Notes under the pieces: model-generated
The model's database searches: none
What the model saw: only the letters and a program-made list of their open reading frames with translations
What the model was told of the DNA's origin: nothing
Shown: positions 31,477 through 34,815 of the stretch, piece after piece
Position numbering within the stretch: the stretch's first letter is position 1
How the letters are laid out: every line of letters begins with the position of its first letter
NCBI GenBank assembly: GCA_030147805.1
Contig: JASBUR010000062.1
Location: 1 to 34,815 of the forward strand
Length of the DNA: 34,815 nucleotides
Direction of reading: 5' to 3'
Source of the DNA: Sphingomonadaceae bacterium
GTDB lineage: Bacteria > Pseudomonadota > Alphaproteobacteria > Sphingomonadales > Sphingomonadaceae
Position numbers and translations under genes: made by a program

Positions 31477-32226
31477 ATGGGTAGGCTGAAGCGCGCGATC
31501 TGGGCAGGCGTCGACCTGCTGCTGCCGCCGCGCTGTGCCGCCTGCGGGACGATCGTCGATGCGCAGGGATCGTTCTGCGCGCCCTGCTTTGCCGCGCTGC
31601 CGTTCATCACCGCACCGATGTGCGTCTCGTGCGGGCTGCCGTTCGAGACGCCGCAGCCCGAGGGCGCGCAGTGCGCCGCCTGCCTGGCCAGTCCGCCGCG
31701 CTTCACCGCGCGCGCGGCGCTCGCCTATGACGGACCGGCGCGCGAGGTGGTGCTGCGGCTGAAACATGGCGACCGGCCGCACCTCGCCGGCGACATGGCG
31801 GCGCATCTGCGCCGCGCGGCGGGCGAGCTGCCGGGCGATGCGCTGATCGTGCCGGTGCCGCTGCACCGCTGGCGGCTGTGGAAGCGCGGCTACAACCAGG
31901 CGGCCGAACTGGCGAAGGCGCTGGCGGCAGCAACCGACCGGCCGCTGCTCGTCGATGCGCTGGTGCGCCGGCGCGCCACCGCGTCGAGCCAGGGTCTCAA
32001 CCCGTCGCAGCGGCGACGCAACCTTGCCGGCGCCATCGCGGTACGCACGGCGGCCCGGCCGCTGATCGCCGGCCGATGCATCGTTCTGGTCGATGACGTG
32101 TTGACCACGGGCGCGACTGCCGACGCCTGCGCACGGGCGTTGCTGCGGGCGAAGGCCGACGCGGTCCGGCTGCTGACGCTCGCGCGGGTTGTGCGACCGG
32201 GCAGTGCGGGCCATATCGCAAGCTGA
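31477..32226 (+). CDS. comF: ComF-family phosphoribosyltransferase-like protein
   Basis: A 249-residue cytoplasmic protein. The N-terminus has paired zinc-knuckle cysteines (CAACG, CAPC, then CVSCGLPFE and CAAC). The C-terminal half is a type I phosphoribosyltransferase fold with RGYNQAAELAKALA, SQGLNPSQRRRNLAGA and the PRPP loop IVLVDDVLTTGAT. In competent bacteria ComFC helps DNA uptake and processing. It heads an operon with grxC, a nitrilase and DUF1178. The ATG at 31477 is chosen because of the promoter-like sequence just upstream. Confidence 0.94.
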   Translation: MGRLKRAIWAGVDLLLPPRCAACGTIVDAQGSFCAPCFAALPFITAPMCVSCGLPFETPQPEGAQCAACLASPPRFTARAALAYDGPAREVVLRLKHGDRPHLAGDMAAHLRRAAGELPGDALIVPVPLHRWRLWKRGYNQAAELAKALAAATDRPLLVDALVRRRATASSQGLNPSQRRRNLAGAIAVRTAARPLIAGRCIVLVDDVLTTGATADACARALLRAKADAVRLLTLARVVRPGSAGHIAS

Positions 32227-32237
32227 AGGAGACACCT

Positions 32238-32495
32238 GTGGCGAAGGTCGAGATCTACACCAAGTTCCTCTGCCCCTATTGCACGCGCGCCAAGTCGCTG
32301 CTGCGCTCGAAGGGCGTCGAGGTGACCGAATATGACATCACCATGGGCGGGCCGAAGCGCGACGAGATGCTCGCGCGCGCGCCCGGGCGCACCACCGTGC
32401 CGCAGGTGTTCATCGACGGCCGGCACATCGGCGGGTCGGACGACCTCGCCGCGCTCGATCGCGCGGGCGGGCTCGACCCGCTGCTCGCGGCCTAG
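32238..32495 (+). CDS. grxC: Glutaredoxin 3
   Basis: An 85-residue dithiol glutaredoxin that reduces disulfides with glutathione. Motifs are the CPYC active site in KFLCPYCTRAKSLL, the glutathione-contact TVPQVFIDGRHIGG and SDDLAALDRAGGLDPLL. It starts with GTG at 32238 behind a strong AAGGAG site, 11 bases after the comF stop. Confidence 0.97.
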   Translation: MAKVEIYTKFLCPYCTRAKSLLRSKGVEVTEYDITMGGPKRDEMLARAPGRTTVPQVFIDGRHIGGSDDLAALDRAGGLDPLLAA

Positions 32496-32519
32496 CCGGC
32501 GCCGGACGGGGGCGCGGCG

Positions 32520-33356
32520 GTGAGGCTCGGCCTGCTGCAGATGACGTCGGGGATCATGCCGTCGGCGAACGCGCGCGCGGTCGCCGACGGCATCGCCACG
32601 CTCGCGGCGGAGGGCGCCGCCATCGTCTTCACGCCCGAAATGAGCGGGCTGCTCGACCGCGACCGCGCGCGCGTCGTCGCGAATACGACGACCGAGGATC
32701 GCGACGTCACGATCGCCGCCGCGCGCGAGGCCGCCGCGAAGCATGGCGTCTGGGTGCATCTCGGCTCATGCGCGATCAGGCCGACGCCCGACGCCGACCG
32801 ACTGCTCAATCGCGGCTTGCTGATCGATGCGACCGGCGCGATCCGCGCCCGCTACGACAAGATGCACCTGTTCGACGTCGACCTGCCGACGGGCGAGCGC
32901 TATCGCGAATCGGCCACCTATCTTCCCGGCGAGGCCGCCGTCGCCGCCGAGACGCCGTGGGGGCTGCTCGGGCTCAGCATCTGCTACGACCTGCGCTTCG
33001 CGCGGCTGTACGAGGCGCTGTCGGGGGCGGGCGCGTCGATCATCGCCATCCCGGCGGCGTTCACGCGTCCGACCGGCGAGGCGCACTGGCATACGCTGCT
33101 GCGCGCGCGCGCGATCGAGGCGGGCGCCTTCGTCGTCGCCGCGGCGCAGACCGGCGAGCATGAAGACGGCCGCGCCACCTTCGGCCATTCGCTCGTCGTC
33201 GACCCCTGGGGCCGCCAGCTGCTCGACATGGGCACGGCGGCGGACCATGCGGTCTGCGACATCGACCTCGCCGCCGTCGCCGACACCCGCGCCCGTATCC
33301 CGGCGATCGCGCATCGCCGCGAGGTGACGCTGCGCATCGAGCGGGGCGCGGCATGA
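32520..33356 (+). CDS. Nitrilase-superfamily carbon-nitrogen hydrolase (NIT1/NIT2-like amidase)
   Basis: A 278-residue cytoplasmic amidase with the full Glu-Lys-Cys set: E40 (FTPEMSG), K114 (YDKMHLFDVD) and C155 (LSICYDLRF). TGERYRESATYLPGE and the FGHSLVVDPWG segment match the deaminated-glutathione/omega-amidase branch, which cleans up aberrant transamination products. The start is a GTG at 32520. The stop overlaps the DUF1178 start as ATGA, so the two are coupled. Confidence 0.92.
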   Translation: MRLGLLQMTSGIMPSANARAVADGIATLAAEGAAIVFTPEMSGLLDRDRARVVANTTTEDRDVTIAAAREAAAKHGVWVHLGSCAIRPTPDADRLLNRGLLIDATGAIRARYDKMHLFDVDLPTGERYRESATYLPGEAAVAAETPWGLLGLSICYDLRFARLYEALSGAGASIIAIPAAFTRPTGEAHWHTLLRARAIEAGAFVVAAAQTGEHEDGRATFGHSLVVDPWGRQLLDMGTAADHAVCDIDLAAVADTRARIPAIAHRREVTLRIERGAA

Positions 33357-33814
33357 TCGTCTTCGATCTCCGCTGCGGGCAGTCGCATGTCTTCGAGGCG
33401 TGGTTCGGGTCGAGCGACGAGTATGAGGCGCAGCGCGTGCGCGGCCTCGTCGCCTGCCCGATCTGCGGCGACAGCGACGTCGCCAAGGCGGCGATGGCGC
33501 CCGCGGTGCCGGCAAAGGGCAACCGCGCCGACGGTCCGAGACCACCGGCGGCGACGCAGCCGGTAGCGGCGCATCCGCCCGAAATAGTCAAGGCGATGCT
33601 GGCGGCCATGGCCGAGGTGCAGGCCAAGGTCGAGGCCAATTGCGACTATGTCGGCGACCGCTTCGCCGACGAGGCGCGCGCCATCCACCACGGCGAGCGC
33701 GAGAGCCGCGGCATCTATGGCGAGGCGACGCCCGAGCAGGCGGTGGCGCTGAAGGAAGAGGGCATCGAGGTCGCCGCGCTGCCGTTCAAGCCGAAGCGCG
33801 CTGCCGACGCCTGA
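33353..33814 (+). CDS. DUF1178 family protein
   Basis: A 153-residue protein matching DUF1178 from the first residue: MIVFDLRCGQSHVFEAWFGS, then GLVACPICGDSDVAKAAM, a linker and AMAEVQAKVEANCDYVGDRF. The Cys and His pairs (C8, H12, CPIC) could bind a metal. The ATG overlaps the nitrilase stop. The grxC-nitrilase-DUF1178 order recurs in alphaproteobacteria, hinting at a shared redox or glutathione role. Function unknown. Confidence 0.93.
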   Translation: MIVFDLRCGQSHVFEAWFGSSDEYEAQRVRGLVACPICGDSDVAKAAMAPAVPAKGNRADGPRPPAATQPVAAHPPEIVKAMLAAMAEVQAKVEANCDYVGDRFADEARAIHHGERESRGIYGEATPEQAVALKEEGIEVAALPFKPKRAADA

Positions 33815-33843
33815 CCGATCGGGGGCGCAGCCGCTCCCGACGC

Positions 33844-33868
33844 CGCCCGTCAACGATCAGGACGGGCG
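33844..33868. terminator. Hairpin between convergent DUF1178 and DinB-like genes
   Basis: CGCCCGTC (33844-33851) and GACGGGCG (33861-33868) form a perfect 8-bp stem with a 9-base loop that contains the DinB-like stop codon. It sits in the 42-base gap between the two gene ends. There is no T-run, so bidirectional termination is plausible but unproven. Confidence 0.4.
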
Positions 33869-34366
33869 CACCGCATACAGAAAGCGTGCGTAGCCGATCT
33901 CGGCGGCGTTCTTGGCCAGCTCGACGGTCGCCCAGCCGATCACGTCGGCCATCGTCCGGTCGTTGAACGGCCAGCGCGACGGGGCGTCGAGGTTGACGCT
34001 GTCGAGCGCGGAGTCCCACCGCGCATGCAGCTGCTCGATCGCCGCGTGAACGCCGTCGGCGTCGCCCGGCCACGCGACATCGTCGCGCGCCAGCCTTCCC
34101 GGCCCGAAATTGTGATCGAGCGCCATCGACCACCAGAAGATGATGTGCCAGCTCGACCAGGCGATGCTCGGCGGGCCGAGGTCATAGGTTTCATGGTCGG
34201 GCCAGTCGGCCGACCAGCGGCCGTCGGCGCGCTGCCGGACATGCGGCCCCGTCGCCGCCGGCCGCCACAGGCATTCGGCGGTGGTGAGCCCGTCGAGATG
34301 ATGGCGCGTCAGCGCCCAGGCGGTCGCGAACTGGCGCCGGAGCATCGGAAGGCTGTCGCTGGCCAT
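33857..34366 (-). CDS. DinB-like (YfiT/DUF664-type) metal-binding protein
   Basis: A 169-residue four-helix-bundle protein. Three His positions expected to bind a metal are seen in ALTRHHLDGLT, IAWSSWHIIFWWSMALDHNF and the C-terminal helix region. Family members act in thiol transfer or have unknown roles. The ATG at 34366 has no Shine-Dalgarno site but a promoter-like element six bases upstream. Convergent with DUF1178. Confidence 0.8.
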   Translation of the reverse strand: MASDSLPMLRRQFATAWALTRHHLDGLTTAECLWRPAATGPHVRQRADGRWSADWPDHETYDLGPPSIAWSSWHIIFWWSMALDHNFGPGRLARDDVAWPGDADGVHAAIEQLHARWDSALDSVNLDAPSRWPFNDRTMADVIGWATVELAKNAAEIGYARFLYAVRPS

Positions 34367-34372
34367 CGCAAC

Positions 34373-34401
34373 TTGCTAGGCGACGCGCAGGCCGGCGTAA
34401 A
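34373..34401 (-). promoter_or_regulatory. Putative promoter of the DinB-like gene
   Basis: On the minus strand TTTACG (34401-34396), a 17-base spacer and TAGCAA (34378-34373) end six bases before the ATG at 34366, again predicting a leaderless message. Confidence 0.45.
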
Positions 34402-34437
34402 TGCGGCGAAGCACGGCGACAGGCGTTGGAGATGGTG

Positions 34438-34815
34438 ATGAAGAAGTCGGCGACCGATGTGATGGAAGAGGCGCTCTATGCGGCCGTCATCGATGCCATC
34501 GCGGCGCTGAAGACCGCGTCGAAGGGCCTGCCCAACACGCTGCTGCGCGACATCGGCGCGATCCATGCCAACACCGCGGTCGCCGACCTGCCCCGGGAAG
34601 TGCAGGCATCGGTCGCGGCGAGCGTGCGCACCACCTTCACCCGGCTGATGAAGGACGGCTACACCGTCGTCGGCACGGACGCGCCGCCGCCGCGGTTGCC
34701 GCACACTCCCGCGGGTCCGCCGCGCGGCGACCGGCCGTTCCGCGGGGCGCCCGGCGGCCGGCCGTCGGGGCCGGGCGGCCGGCCCGGCGATCGGCCGCGC
34801 GGCCCGAAACCGGCT
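34438..34815 (+). CDS. Hypothetical protein with Gly/Arg/Pro-rich tail, 3' end outside window
   Basis: The frame from the ATG at 34438 stays open to the window end (126 codons). A GGAG lies six bases upstream; an ATG at 34432 would leave no spacing. The first ~75 residues are an alpha-helical domain I do not recognise (DVMEEALYAAVIDAIAALK, TLLRDIGAIHANTAVADLP, VRTTFTRLMKDGYTVVGTD). From residue ~85 it turns into repeats such as GDRPFRG, GGRPSGPGGRP and GDRPRGPKP, an RGG-like low-complexity tail of the kind that often binds RNA. The function is unknown; the true C-terminus is not seen. Confidence 0.7.
   Translation, partial: MKKSATDVMEEALYAAVIDAIAALKTASKGLPNTLLRDIGAIHANTAVADLPREVQASVAASVRTTFTRLMKDGYTVVGTDAPPPRLPHTPAGPPRGDRPFRGAPGGRPSGPGGRPGDRPRGPKPA

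Overview
The window is very GC-rich (roughly 70 %) and densely coded. It reads like the chromosome of an alphaproteobacterium, most probably Sphingomonadales. The clues are the aroK-aroB block beside xerD and accA, a comF-grxC-nitrilase-DUF1178 run, an NDUFAF5-type methyltransferase, Flp pilins, and the CTGAGCTTGTCGAAG-type palindrome that is common in these genomes. The taxonomic call is inference from gene content. I saw no tRNA, rRNA, CRISPR array, insertion sequence or prophage, and no stretch over 300 bases without a gene.

Layout. 1-2.6 kb: the end-truncated acs gene for acetyl-CoA synthetase, a small Gly-rich acidic protein, a REP-like inverted repeat and a class II aldolase/adducin protein. 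2.7-5.2 kb: a Tat-exported PhoD-type phosphatase overlapping (GTGA) a TauD-type dioxygenase. 5.2-7.6 kb, minus strand: a D-amino-acid-oxidase-like flavoprotein whose domain order is circularly permuted, an NTF2-like secreted protein, a truncated second copy of the permuted oxidase, and an acetyltransferase that closely resembles the AAC(3)-I aminoglycoside-resistance family. 7.6-10.3 kb, plus strand: a TrmB-type regulator followed at once by an exported protein with two retropepsin-like aspartic-protease domains and a PDZ domain.

10.3-16.7 kb, minus strand: six co-directional genes, in transcription order an unrecognised 743-residue protein that looks like an all-helical glycosidase, an SDR, an 80-residue unknown, a GH130-like glycoside phosphorylase/hydrolase, an NAD-dependent epimerase-like protein and a second SDR. 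They look like an intracellular sugar-conversion pathway without an obvious transporter.

16.8-19.5 kb, minus strand: aroK, aroB and an LD-carboxypeptidase gene, each overlapping the next. 19.5-23.4 kb, plus strand: a 46-residue membrane protein overlapping a large exported helical protein, then xerD and accA. 23.4-28.1 kb: a tiny lipoprotein, an M48 metalloprotease lipoprotein with a LysM-like tail, a tandem pair of PAP2/AUR1-like membrane enzymes and two Flp-type pilins. 28.2-34.8 kb: mutT, the NDUFAF5-like methyltransferase with an ABC-F ATPase, a DUF1328 membrane peptide, the comF-grxC-nitrilase-DUF1178 operon, a DinB-like protein, and a gene with a Gly/Arg/Pro-rich tail that runs off the end.

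The strongest observations are the circularly permuted oxidase with its broken paralogue, the chromosomal AAC(3)-I relative, the uncharacterised GH130 gene cluster, the TrmB plus double-retropepsin pair, and a recurrent promoter geometry in which a -10-like box ends 6-7 bases before the start codon, suggesting leaderless mRNAs.
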